Positions 11,625 through 22,590 of a stretch of 64,000 nt of DNA are shown piece after piece. The notes below the pieces were generated by a model. It made no database searches and was not told the origin of the DNA. It saw only the letters and a list, made by a program, of their open reading frames with translations. The position numbers and the translations under genes were made by a program. The stretch is taken from positions 22,878,566 to 22,942,565 of the forward strand of contig CM048839.1 in the NCBI GenBank assembly GCA_026545765.1, in the 5' to 3' direction. Each line of letters begins with the position of its first letter. Position 1 is the first letter of the stretch. The DNA is from Plantago major (Eukaryota > Streptophyta > Magnoliopsida > Lamiales > Plantaginaceae).

Positions 11625-14308
11625 TCAGCAACTCCTAACATTTAGCAAGTCCAAACAATGTTGAAACTTGTTATGCGGAACCGGCTTGGTAAACATATCA
11701 GTTGGGTTATCAGCAGTACCCACTTTGTTCACCTTAATTCTCTTCTCACTTCTTAGAAAATGATACCTCACATCAATGTGCTTAGTCCTCTCATGATGGA
11801 CTTGATCCTTGGCTAAACAGATTGCACTGAGACTATCACAATACACTATATCCTAATTATGATGTAAACCCAAATCACCGACCAATCCCTTTAACCAGAT
11901 TCCCTCTTTTGCTGCTTCTGTCAACGCCATGTATACTCTACTTACGTAGTAGACAAAGTCACCGTAGGTTGCAAAGTAGCTCTCCAACTGACAACTGAAC
12001 CACCAAGAGTGAAAACATATCCGATCATAGATCTCCTACTGTAAACAACTCCAACATAATCAGAGTATGAAAACCCTGACACCAAACACTCTGTATCACC
12101 TCCATAAATGTGACCAACATCAAACGTATTTTTAGGTACCGAAAAATTCTCTTCATAGCTTGCCAGTGCTCCTTGCCAGGTTCACCCATAAACCTACTAA
12201 CGACACTAACAAACTGTGCAAGATCAGGTTTAGTTCATACCATTACATACATCGAGCTTCCTACTGCACTAGCATAGGGAACTCGAGACATGTACTACTT
12301 CTCCTCAATAGACTTAGATGCAAAAGCAACAGACAGATGTGCATTTGCAGCACTAGGAGTATCTGTGGGCTTTACTGTAGACATGCCAAATATTGACAAA
12401 ATCTTCTGAATGTATCCCTTTTGTGATAAAAAAGAGTTTCTTTTTGCTTCTATCCCTATAAATCTCCACTCTCATAATTTTCTGAGCCGCACCCAAATCT
12501 TTCATCTCAAACTCAGCAATAAGGAGATCCTTCAACTTCTGAACATCAGACTTGTTCTCTGCAGCTATCAACATATCATCTACATACAAGACCAGATAGC
12601 CTTGTTGTAGTAAACACAACAATCATACGAACTCTTGATGTAGCCAATTTCTATCATATAGCTGTCGAATCTCTTATACACCACTACCTTGGAGACTGCT
12701 TTAGTCCATACAAGGACTTCTCCAACTTGCAAACATAGTCTTCCTTACCAGGAACCTTACAACCATCCGGCGGAGTCATGTATATCTCCTCTTCTAGCTC
12801 TCCATGCAGAAAAGTTGTCTTCGCATCTAGTTGTTCAAGCTCCAGATTCTTATGTGCTACTATTGCTAGTAGTACCCTGATGGAAGTGTGTCTAACCACT
12901 GGCAAAAAAATCTCGTTATAGTCTACTCCCTCTCTCTGAGTGAACCCTCTAGCTACGACTCAAGCTTTATACTTGATACCCTCAACAGATGTTTCTCCTT
13001 CCTTCTTCTTGTAGACCGGTTTACAGGTGACAATCTTCCTGTCTCGAGGTCGCTTGGTTAATTCCCAAGTCTGATTCTTATGAAGTGACTCCATCTCATC
13101 TCCCATTGCAGCAAGCCAATGAGCAGACTCAGTACATGACACTGCATCATTGTAGGTGGATGGCTCATCAGAGTTAGGATCCACCTCTTTAGCAACCTGT
13201 AGTGCATAGGCCACCATATGTTCAAAACCTAATCTGATGAGAGGCTTCCCATAATTCCATCTCCTTAATCGATCACCTGCCAAGTTGTGTTGGTTTGTTG
13301 CTGGCAGTGAAGAAACTGATGGTTCTAATTCTGAATGTGGTTGTTCACTTTCATGTTGTGGTTCACTCTCATCTAGAGTGACTTGCTGCTCCACCTGTTT
13401 CTCAACACCACCACTTTCTGACACAACAATAGACTTCACGGTAGAGTTAAACATAGAATTTTCATCAAATACCACATTTCTACTAAGTATAACCCTCTTC
13501 TCAGATGGGGACCAGATCCTATAACCTTTAACTCCATCCCCATAGCCTACAAATACTCCCTTTTTAGCTCGTGGCTCCAATTTACCCTCATTGACATGAT
13601 AATAAACAGTACATCCAAAATCTCTTAAAATAGAGTAATCAGCAGGCTTGCCAGACCACACCTCAATAGGAGTTTTGAGATGTATACCTGTGTGAGGTCC
13701 ACGATTTATCAGATAGCATGATGTACTAACCGCTTCTGCCCAGAATCTTCTAGTTATCCAGCATTAGAGAGCATGCACCTAGCTCTCTCCAGAAGTATCT
13801 GATTCATACGTTCTGCTACACCATTCTGTTGTGGTGTATCCCTGATTGTATGATGCCTAGAAACAGAACCTTATAACGTAGAACTTTGAAGAATATACAA
13901 GGTACTACGTTTTACACCTTTCAGAACTGCATTCGAACCCTTGCAGACATGTAAAACTCCACCCCCACCTTGAAAACTAAAACCCTTGTTGTCAAGTATA
14001 CTCAAAGATAACAGATTCTTTGTCATAAGTGGAACATGCCTAACGTCATTCAATGTGCAGAATTTACCATCATGTGTCCGAATTTTGATCGAGCCTATTC
14101 CAACCGTCTTACAAACAGAACTATTAGCCATAGAAATATTGCCACCGTCTACTTGCTCGTAGGTTGTAAACCACTCCCTGCGCGGACATATATGATAAGA
14201 TGCTCTAGAATCAAGGATCCACGAATCACTGTTATGCGTGTGCTCATCAACAACTAGAGCAATATCTTCTTCAGAATTGGTATCAGCTACAACAGCAATA
14301 CCTGTCAA
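11625..14308 (-). pseudogene. copia-1 pol remnants (protease, integrase C-part, RT, RNase H)
   Basis: Reading on the minus strand, protease is recognised at about 14230 by SWILDSRASYHI, where the catalytic DSG/DTG is DSR. At 13871 the sequence jumps from the GAG-pre-integrase region to the end of the integrase (WSGKPADYSILRDFGCTVYY, 13660 downward), so most of the integrase catalytic core is gone. Reverse transcriptase pieces lie at 12905-12684 ([18 protein letters not shown]) and 12622-12353 (LYVDDMLIA, the active-site YVDD intact). RNase H ends near 11640 ([12 protein letters not shown]). The pieces lie in several frames. Confidence 0.9.
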
Positions 14309-15053
14309 TTATCATGTTGCCTCTTCTTCTTAGGACATTTAGATTTCCAGTGTCCCTTCTCTTTACGGTAATTACAGGTATCATTCGGTTTTGGACCCTT
14401 AGAAGCTGGTTTCTTGAATTTCTTCTTTCCCGAATTTCCATGTCCATTACTCCCACTGGCTACTAACACAAAGAAATTGATTATCAAAGACTTGTACCCG
14501 CCTTATGGCACAGCTCTCTAGTATGGAGGGATGATCTAACCTCTTCTAGAGAAATAGTATCTTTACCAACAATGAATGATTGCACAAAATTCTCATACGA
14601 TAAGGGTAAAGACACTAACAAAATTAAAGCAGCGTCCTCATCTTCAACCTTAACATCAATATTACACAATTCTAGTAAAATTGTGTTTAACTGACCCAGA
14701 TGATCTCAGAGAGGCAAACCTTCCTGCATTCGCAGACTGAACAGACGTTGCTTCAGAAGCAACTTATTGGTTAAGGACTTTGTCATATAGAGACTCTCGA
14801 GCTTAACCCACAGACTTGCGCAGTTTCCTCCACCGCGATCTCGGTGATGATATCGTCAGCAAGACACAACATAATCGTCGAGTGTGCCTTCTCTTCCATA
14901 ACGGCCATCTCAACGGTGACTTTTTTCTGTCGACCTGCTAACAAGCAGCGCCCACAACCCTTGTTGTTTCAACAAAGCTCACATCTTGATCTGCCATAAA
15001 CTGAAACTATTCCTCCCGGTAAATTTGTCGATCTTCACGTTAATACCAGACAT
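14305..15053 (-). pseudogene. copia-1 gag remnant
   Basis: Starts with ATG at 15053 (MSGINVKIDKFTG), the usual copia gag opening, and ends with a degenerate zinc knuckle near 14400-14330 (CNYRKEKGHWKSKC). The second Cys of CX2CX4HX4C is replaced by Arg. Frameshifts separate the parts. Confidence 0.85.
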
Positions 15054-15084
15054 CTTTCTCAGCGAATTTCAAACACTAGAACAG

Positions 15085-15103
15085 ATCCAGCTCTTGATAC
15101 CAG
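15085..15103 (-). other. Primer binding site of copia-1
   Basis: On the minus strand TGGTATCAAGAGC follows the 5' LTR after three bases. It matches the 3' end complement of initiator tRNA-Met with a one-base insertion. Confidence 0.8.
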
Positions 15104-15105
15104 TT

Positions 15106-15531
15106 TGTTATAACGGAAGCAAGAAAGATCATAAACAACGTGAATAAAGAACACATAAATTTAACGTGGTTCACTAACAATGAGTTAGCTACGTCCACGG
15201 GCAGAGAAGAGAACAGTTTTATTGATCTTGAGGAGTACTGATTACAGAATGATATCACTGAATGATCTCAGAAACAAAATGATCATAGAATAACATGATG
15301 ATCAAGACAGATTAATCTGATTACAAAATAATCAGATTACAAAATGCAAAATAATTTAATTAGGCTAAGAGGAAGTATATATAATACTTCTCTAGACAGA
15401 TACCGAACAAGACTAGGAAATAGAACCCAATCCTGACAAATCTAGTACACAGATAACCTAGTGGACAAATAAGCCCAAACCTGATAAACCTTGGAAATAG
15501 GTTTACTCATGATTCAATGCATATTCTAACA
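15106..15531 (-). repeat. Right LTR (5' LTR) of copia-1
   Basis: 426 bases with TG...CA ends. The internal block AACGTGGTTC...CTACGTCCACGGG is common in plant copia LTRs. Confidence 0.93.
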
Positions 15532-15677
15532 TAAATATATGAGCCAATGCATGGAGAATAGATTTGTAACTTATTCTCTTTATGTATTTCACTCTGAATA
15601 ACTTTACAATTTCGAAGCTAATTGAGAATATATATTTTAAATATCCATATCATTCAATTACACATTTCTAACCAATA

Positions 15678-15694
15678 TATATATATATATATAT
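15678..15694. repeat. (AT)n microsatellite in the phosphatase 3' region
   Basis: A pure AT dinucleotide run just beyond the phosphatase stop codon. Confidence 0.8.
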
Positions 15695-15755
15695 AAACTA
15701 CTGGGAAAACTCCAGTCAATACAATAAAAAATTTCCATTTGCTACCATGTCATGA

Positions 15756-17536
15756 TTATTTAAGTTTTAAACAGACATGAGCTTTAACTGGCTTATGATC
15801 GGAGCTATAAATATCCTCAATAGATTCGTACACATGCAAACTCGGATTGATCTCTTTTTTGTCTATCTTGAACAAAATTCGATCTGTCCAAGCTGGCACT
15901 CTCACCTGACAAATGGAAAGAAAAAAAAAAGATCAAATAACAAGATGAGAAATTAGTTTTAAATCTCTAACAAATATAAAAACAATAATTGATGGAACAT
16001 GTATAAATGTACCTTGTGGCTTGTATCATAGTCACTAGTTCCAACATCGTACTTGTATGTTGGATTGAATGCTAGTGTTCCCTCACAGTATCCATTGAAC
16101 ACCCGTCCTCTCTCTGCTTCTTGCAAAAGTTGGTCTTTTGTCGCAAGAACCTACATCGATCATGACCGAAATATTAGAGTAGTGTCATCATCGTCTTAGA
16201 AGTAGTTGATTAACATAGAAAGATTACACGAACTTTATGTAGAATTCGGTATCCTATCTCAAACCAACCTCGTGAAGATTTTCCTCAATGAGATCTCTAG
16301 CAGGGAATGCCTCGATTCCTTCAAGTCGGTAGTTTAGATCTCCCAGCCAAACAGTGACTTGAGCTGGTTTAGAATACAGATTAAACTTCTCAGAGAACAA
16401 AGAGTGAGAAATGTTCCTGAATTGGGAGTTCCTTTCCTCCACGTTACGAGCATGGGCTACAACATTGGAATTCAAATGCCATTCTTAGTATGTGGATTAT
16501 TAAACTAAGGGCTTAACAAAAGTTAGGAGGGTTGATTTAAATTACCAGAGAGATGACATGAAATGAAAACAATATGCATTCCTTTGTATGTAATTCTAAT
16601 AGCAACAGCTCCTTTCTTTCTTCTGATTAATCCTCCACAGCCTCCAATGTCTTGCTTGTCCACCTTTATTTCTGGACAAATTAAAAAAAATATGACAAGA
16701 CTGCTTAATTAATTAACAAAATCATAAACAATATTAGTACTTTTTAATAAAAATGCGATTGATCGATATCGTACCTCCTAAGAATAATTTTGAGTACTTC
16801 GACCCAAACAAAAACAGCTGAAGTGACTGCATCACGGATTCTCCCAAAAGGCTTCAAGATAAGGAAATATATTAGTCAAAAAGCTTTCAAAATACTTAGA
16901 GAGATTGTTTTGTTTAGAGTTACTTTTAACCATACGAACCCGTGCGTAACTACTAGCTAGGTCACACATATTTGTATTTAGCGTAATATATTGTATTACA
17001 CCTAGCAGAGAAGAACCATATACACCTAGGATAGAAGAACCCTATATATACCAATGTATTTTCTTTTTTTGCAAAATAGTCCCAGTTCAAGTTTTTAGTT
17101 AAGATCTTGTGTTAGCTAGAGTGTCCACAATCATGGCTCCGGATCCTCTCCCCACAATCCTCCAACATTTTCTCCTCCACATATTGCTAGATTAATGACA
17201 CATGTAAGTTTAACTCACCATATTATATACCATGGTTAAATTTAATTTTAGAAACTTGAAAATTAATTAAGAATGAGGAGATTTCCGTGTCCCAATATCA
17301 AGGTATAATTAATTAATCCCATTCTACCCAAATCTAATTAAAGAAAATAATGTTTGAAGTAATAATTTCTTAATTTCCACTTTTTTTATTATTATTATTA
17401 CTATTATTATTATTATTACTACTTTTAATTTGGAGTATATATCCTACTTTTAGTTTCGTCGTGTTTCTTCTTTTATTTCATAAAAACAAAGAAGATTAGT
17501 AGTAGTAGTAATTATCATGTACTACTATTTCTTAGA

Positions 17537-17573
<37 letters not shown>

Positions 17574-20500
17574 CCGTCTACAAGAAAAATAAAAAACGAC
17601 AAACAAACGTTATAGTTGTTATCAAGAACTTAAAGGTGTTTAGTGAATAACATAGTTGTTTTTCATAAACAAAAACTGTATTTTATTACTAATATAAACG
17701 TTATGGCTAAAATATCGATAATTTTTCTTAACAATACATGTCGATTTTTCTAAAATTAAGTATAGATGGGCTTTGTATTATTATTGTTATTACTTGTACT
17801 CTTGTTTTATGATAACAATGCGTAACACTGATTAGTTGGTTGTTTTGTTCCGGATATATGTTTATGTTTTTGGTTGCCTATTCTGAAAGATTATTGGTTA
17901 TTGCAAAGATTCCATACATATCAATCTCAAAATTATGAGTTAATTTGGGGTTTCTACATTTATATTTAACCATGATTAAATATGATTGAGTTAAATTGAC
18001 AAGTGAGATTAATCTATCATGTGGAGGAGGAGATGTTGGAGGATTATGGTGAGAGTATCTCGAGCCCACAATCATATATATAGTAGTACATTTTACCCTT
18101 CCAATCTCCAAAATTTACAGGCATTAAATTAACCGGGGTAAAATACACAAAACCCCTCCAATTATACTAAACATGCACGAAACCCACTCAATTATTAAAA
18201 TTGAACCAAATCCCCCGAAATATTAATAAACATTGCATGATATACCCTGAATTATCAAAATTGCACCAAATCCCCTGAAACATTAATAAACATAGCATGA
18301 TTGACCCTCACTTATTAACATTGCACCAAATCCCCTCGAACCGTTGAAAAAATAACGAAAAATTCCTTTTTCGTCCATATAACTGAAGATGCATTTCACA
18401 CGCAACAAATAAGATTATTTATACCTATAATAATGTTACAAATTTACCCCTATATTTTAACAAAAGACATTACAATTTTTTATTTAGCAAACCTTAAGAA
18501 ATTAGAAAATAATTAAATAAATACTAGAAAATTTCCGCGTGCGAATTTTCAACTTATTATTATTGTTGGAAAAAAACTACGCTATAAATTAATAACTTAC
18601 ATTATCGTAGAACTATTAATTATAGTGCAATTTTTGATAAGATTAAACCATATAATGTGTTGCAAGGAAAAAAGATGTCAAAATGAGGGGTAAAAAAGGA
18701 AAAAAGAAAAGTTGGTCCGCTAACTACCATGATGGTGTTTCCTTTTATAATAGTAATAGAAAAGGGCCCTAATATCTCCGATTCTGCGGAACACTAGGGT
18801 TGTCAAAAAATAGTGAACGTTTGGTCACCATTAATGAATACAAATGTTTCCATTGCAAAGTTGTAAGATCCGTGTTTCTTTATTCTTTTTTTTTTATTCT
18901 TACTGTTTTTAGTTTTCCATTTAATTTTATAATGGTACATCGTTATAATTATAAAAAATAGAAAGAAACACCGACCTAACGACCAGATGATCACAATTTC
19001 TGGGATTCATAGTAGTACACGAAAAATCGATATGAAGAACACATTTAACAATTGGTAGTTTCAATTTTTCGCTATATTTATTACTAACATTTTTGGAGAT
19101 TTGGAGAAATTTTGATAATTGAGGGAAAAAGGAGGTAATTGTTATTGTTTCAAAGGGTTAGGTGCAATCAAAACAACTAAGGGTGTTTCGTGTAATATTT
19201 ATTCATGTTTGGGGGATTTGGTGCAATTTCAATAATTGAGGGTGTCTTTTTGTGTGTTTAGTATAATTGGAGGGGGGGGGGGGGGGGGGGTTTGTGGAGT
19301 TTACCCAAATTACCCGTGTGATCAGAGACACAAATTACTTTCCACCAACTATATATCTAACTAGTACTAACCCGTGGCGATGCCACGGTATATTATTTAC
19401 TCTTTATAATAAATAAAAAGGGAATAATAAAATAAATTGATCGAGAAAATAAGATAGTCAAATTTATGTGAACAACGTTGATCGTGGTGTCGGACGGTAG
19501 TCCTTCTTCATCCAATATTATATCACTGAGTGTTTATTTATGTTAACTATAGAAACTATATAAAAATAGGGTCCTATTGTACCCGACCTTTTAATTAGTA
19601 ACATGTACATTATGTTTTTTTTTTAAATTGTATCCCTCAAACGGAATCAAAATAAAATACAAAAATATACAACACAATCAATATGGTTGTTCCCAACAAC
19701 CCCGCGATGGTATGTGGTCACCCCACCACACACACAAAAATATTATACAAACATAATTTCACATGTTACAGTTGTTAATTTCAACCCACCGGTTTCCAAC
19801 AACCCCGCGGTGGTATGCGTCACCCGACCAAAGACACAAAAATTATTATTCTACAAACATAATTTCACATGATACGGTGTCTTTTTCCACAACTCCCACC
19901 CCACCCCTGGGCCCGTTATAGATAAAGAAAGTAGAGAGAAGATAGAAAGTTTCCCGCCTAGAGAGTATCGCCATTTGGGCATGGAGATCACGAAAGTACA
20001 TAGAAGATCAGAGACATTTTCCCTGTCTAGAGAGTATTCAGTTGATCCAACCCCCCCCCCCCCCCCCCCGGCTCGTTATGGAGATCAAGAAAATAGAGAG
20101 GGGATCGAAGAGAGTTTCCTCACCTAGAGAGTATCAGAGCCCTCCAGGCCCGTTATGGATCAAGAAAGTAGAGAGAAAATCGAAGAGAGTTTCCCCGCCT
20201 AGAAAGTATATGCAGACTACCCCTCCCCCCACCCCCGGCGGAAAAAATTGTAGTTCTTGCTAACTTAATCATACAATGTTGCGGTCGGGTCCTGTAACAA
20301 AGGTATGAAATTCAAAGAGACATGCCACATCATATTTTGCCTATGATATATAAGATTGGTGTCTATAGATTCGTTTTGTCGTGATGAATCCAAATATATG
20401 TTCAAAAAATTTAAAGTTATATGGGATTTAATAAAAACTATATATGTAGTGAACATACTAAAAATATAAATAGTGGAAGTTATAAAATGCATTGCATGCA

Positions 20501-21871
20501 TTGTCAAGAATAAAATGTTCCATGACTTATTTTTTAAATTTAGAATTTACACAACCAAAAGATCTCATTTAACAAATTAATTTTTATTTTAATATATAAA
20601 TAATTTATTTAATTAATAATAATATTTAAGATTGGTGTCTATGTATTCGTATTGTCGCGGTGAATCTAAATATATGTTCAGAATATTTTGAGAGTTTTGC
20701 AGATAAAGTTATATGTGATTTAATAAAAACTATGTATATAGTTAACATACCAAAAATAAATTGTACACTTCTAAATTAATATTTTTCTTTTATTTTAATT
20801 TTGTAAATGAAACTCCAGGAAATTAAAAAAGACATGCCACATCATATATTGACTATGTGGCATGCCTCTTTGCTCACATATATCACCAATTTTATTATAT
20901 ATTTAGATAATCTGAGATTACTGGTTTATTTCCATTCAAAACGTCAATATAACATGTGAACCGGCTTCAATCAATTCATATGACAAGTTCATGGTCGGCA
21001 CCAAACACTTTCCTATTTTCAAGCTTCCTTTCTTTCTTTCTTTCTTTCTTTTATGCAAGCAAGCAACACCACAAACTTAAATATTGTAAGCTCTCACTCT
21101 CGGACAGGACAGGACAGGAACCTAGCTAGTGGTCCTAGCTAGCTCAACATTAATTCAAACTAAAATCGAACAATAATACATATATGATCATACAACCAAT
21201 TGAATAAACAAACCAGTCTCCAGATTCCAGAAATTAAAGAAAGAGAATTAATTATGATTAATTAATTAATGGGTTTAGTGCTACTTACATATGAGATTCG
21301 TCGAGAACCTTCCCCAACAATTCCAAGATGTTTGTACGTGGTACTTCTTGCAAACCAATCACCAGCAAATCGTAACTTCTTTCATTTCCGACCAGCTTTC
21401 TTAGATCTTCAACAGACACCTGAAGTGAATTAATATCATCAACAAATGTTAAATACATCGCATATTCTTAGCCAATACCTATTGGATATATACTATCTCC
21501 ACAAGTTCAAACTTTTTAATTACATTCAATCATGCGGAATGGTTTAGTTAGTAAATTAAAACTGCATGTTTTCAAGCTAGACTCATCATCATTCATTACC
21601 TTGCCGTTCATGTTCCAAGTGACTATGCAGATGCAGAGATCGGAACTAGTTGAAAATTCGCATCGATAATTAGCTTCCACGGTTTTGATCCCTTCGTGTG
21701 AAGCATCGGCATCATCCATTTTTCCGATTGCTGGCAAATTTCTTCTCATTCTGTGACAATTCAATCCACAAATTCAGAAAACTATTCATGAATATATAAT
21801 TCTCCAGCTTAATTGAAATATTGGAAGGAAAAAACAAAGGAACCTAACCTTTTACTTGAACAAAGACCCAT
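15756..21871 (-). CDS. 5PTASE11: Inositol polyphosphate 5-phosphatase, 5PTase11 type, 8 exons
   Basis: Exons on the minus strand: 21871-21849, 21750-21600, 21419-21289, 16851-16775, 16671-16546, 16456-16269, 16150-16013 and 15905-15756. All are GT-AG and the phases close to 327 residues, close to the about 334 of Arabidopsis 5PTase11. The enzyme removes the 5-phosphate from phosphoinositides (family knowledge). Catalytic-domain motifs: WNMNGK near the end of exon 2, WLGDLNYR at 206-213, PAWTDRI at 282-288 and SDHKPV at 313-318. The protein begins MGLCSS, with Gly2 and Cys4 as in N-myristoylated/palmitoylated proteins, which suggests membrane anchoring (inference). It is a short catalytic-only protein without WD40 repeats. 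The 4437-base third intron (21288-16852) carries a Mutator-like element, a Helitron and several microsatellites. No exon is broken, so the gene should be functional if this intron is spliced. Confidence 0.93.
17385..17575. repeat. (ATT)n microsatellites in the phosphatase intron 3
   Basis: Two ATT-trinucleotide arrays, at about 17388-17417 (interrupted by ACT) and at about 17538-17572 (11 or more units, nearly pure). Confidence 0.85.
18136..19306. mobile_element. Mutator-like foldback element in phosphatase intron 3
   Basis: The ends are inverted repeats: GGGTAAAATACACAAA at the left, and at the right the reverse complement of GGGTAAACTCCACAAA. They are followed inward by CTCCAATTATACTAAACA in both arms, with a 19-G run between on the right. 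The flanks AAATTAACCG (18126-18135) and AAATTACCCG (19307-19316) form a 10-bp target duplication with one mismatch, the size expected for Mutator-like elements. Inside each arm a block of about 60 bases (GCACCAAATCCCC) is repeated. No transposase is visible, so it is non-autonomous. Confidence 0.7.
19361..20300 (-). mobile_element. Non-autonomous Helitron in phosphatase intron 3
   Basis: The minus-strand 3' end has a perfect hairpin (CCGTGGC-loop-GCCACGG, 19388-19372) followed 11 bases later by CTAG and a target T, as expected of a Helitron terminus. The body matches, in inverted orientation, the segment ending at 59611: the CAACCCCGCG...GTATG...CACCC blocks, C/G runs, and roughly 60-110 base repeats with CCTAGAGAGTATC. 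The similarity ends near 20300. The true 5' TC terminus was not identified. Confidence 0.65.
19920..20225. repeat. Tandem repeat inside the Helitron
   Basis: Four or five diverged copies of roughly 60-75 bases contain AAAGTAGAGAGAAGAT, a run of TTTCC, and CTAGAGAGTATC. A 19-C run (20051-20069) joins two copies. The apparent open frame here is only a translation of the repeat. Confidence 0.7.
20352..20770. repeat. AGATTGGTGTCTATG repeat, two copies
   Basis: Two copies (from about 20352 and 20629) share AGATTGGTGTCTAT, TGAATC.AAATATATGTTC and GATTTAATAAAAACTAT. The same repeat recurs at 27622, 28501 and 28812. Copies are preceded by TTTATTTAATTAATAAT. It is an interspersed/tandem repeat family of unknown class. 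Confidence 0.7.
21020..21055. repeat. (TTTC)n microsatellite
   Basis: A CTTT/TTTC run in the phosphatase third intron, followed by a short ACAGG repeat near 21105. Confidence 0.8.
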
Positions 21872-22590
21872 TGTCTTTCAGTCCTTCTTGTGTGGTGATT
21901 TTGGTACCAAATTTTATGCTAGCTAAAGCTTGGGAAGAGAAGAGAAGAGAAGAGAAGATTGATGATGTGTACGTACGTATATATGCAGAGGATAGGATAT
22001 ATTGAATGACAATAGGACCGGAAATTTATATATATAATGACCATTTTACGTACACGGGTAATTGGGTGTATATATATGGCCTAAATGAATGCATGTAAAG
22101 GTCAAACAAATGATTGGTGACTATGGTGAGCATTTGAATATTAAGTTTCCATTTTGGTCACATCTTACTTTCTCAAAGAGTTAGGTTTGATGTATTGACA
22201 ATTCCATACTTTTTAATACAGATTAATTCAACTCGACAAAGACGACCTTCCATGTCGATAATGCTCTACTCGATCTTTAGGACTTCTAATTTTCTGCACG
22301 TGGATGGTTCATTCTATACGCACCTATGGACGGGTATTAGAAAAACATATATAGAAATATCTCAAAATAACACATTTATCATTCAATGAAAATGTATAAA
22401 AAAATATATATAAACTACTACATTATTCGAAATTCTAACAATAATCAATCATTACCTGTAAAATAAAATTTAAAGAAGAGTTAATATTGTAAATAAAATG
22501 TTCACGTCTTTAAGGTTTATAAGGTAATAAATTTAAAATTACCTTATAGTTTATCGAAAACCTCTTTATACAACATTTGTATTCGTATCG
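21872..22590. other. Phosphatase 5' region and intergenic DNA
   Basis: Next to the start codon lies a GAAGA-type repeat (about 21930-21958) that is probably in the 5' leader of the phosphatase. TATATATA-like stretches occur at 21975-22050. Nothing coding is seen. Confidence 0.5.

Larger units (their letters stand above)
11085..15531 (-). mobile_element. Decayed Ty1/copia LTR retrotransposon (copia-1)
   Basis: Two LTRs of 438 and 426 bases (11085-11522 and 15106-15531) begin and end TG...CA and are flanked by a perfect 5-bp target duplication TAAAT (11080-11084 and 15532-15536). On the minus strand the right LTR is the 5' LTR. It is followed by TGGTATCAAGAG, a primer binding site for initiator tRNA-Met. 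The order gag, protease, end of integrase, reverse transcriptase, RNase H is typical of copia. The reading frame is broken many times and the central integrase core is missing, so it cannot move by itself. Confidence 0.95.
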
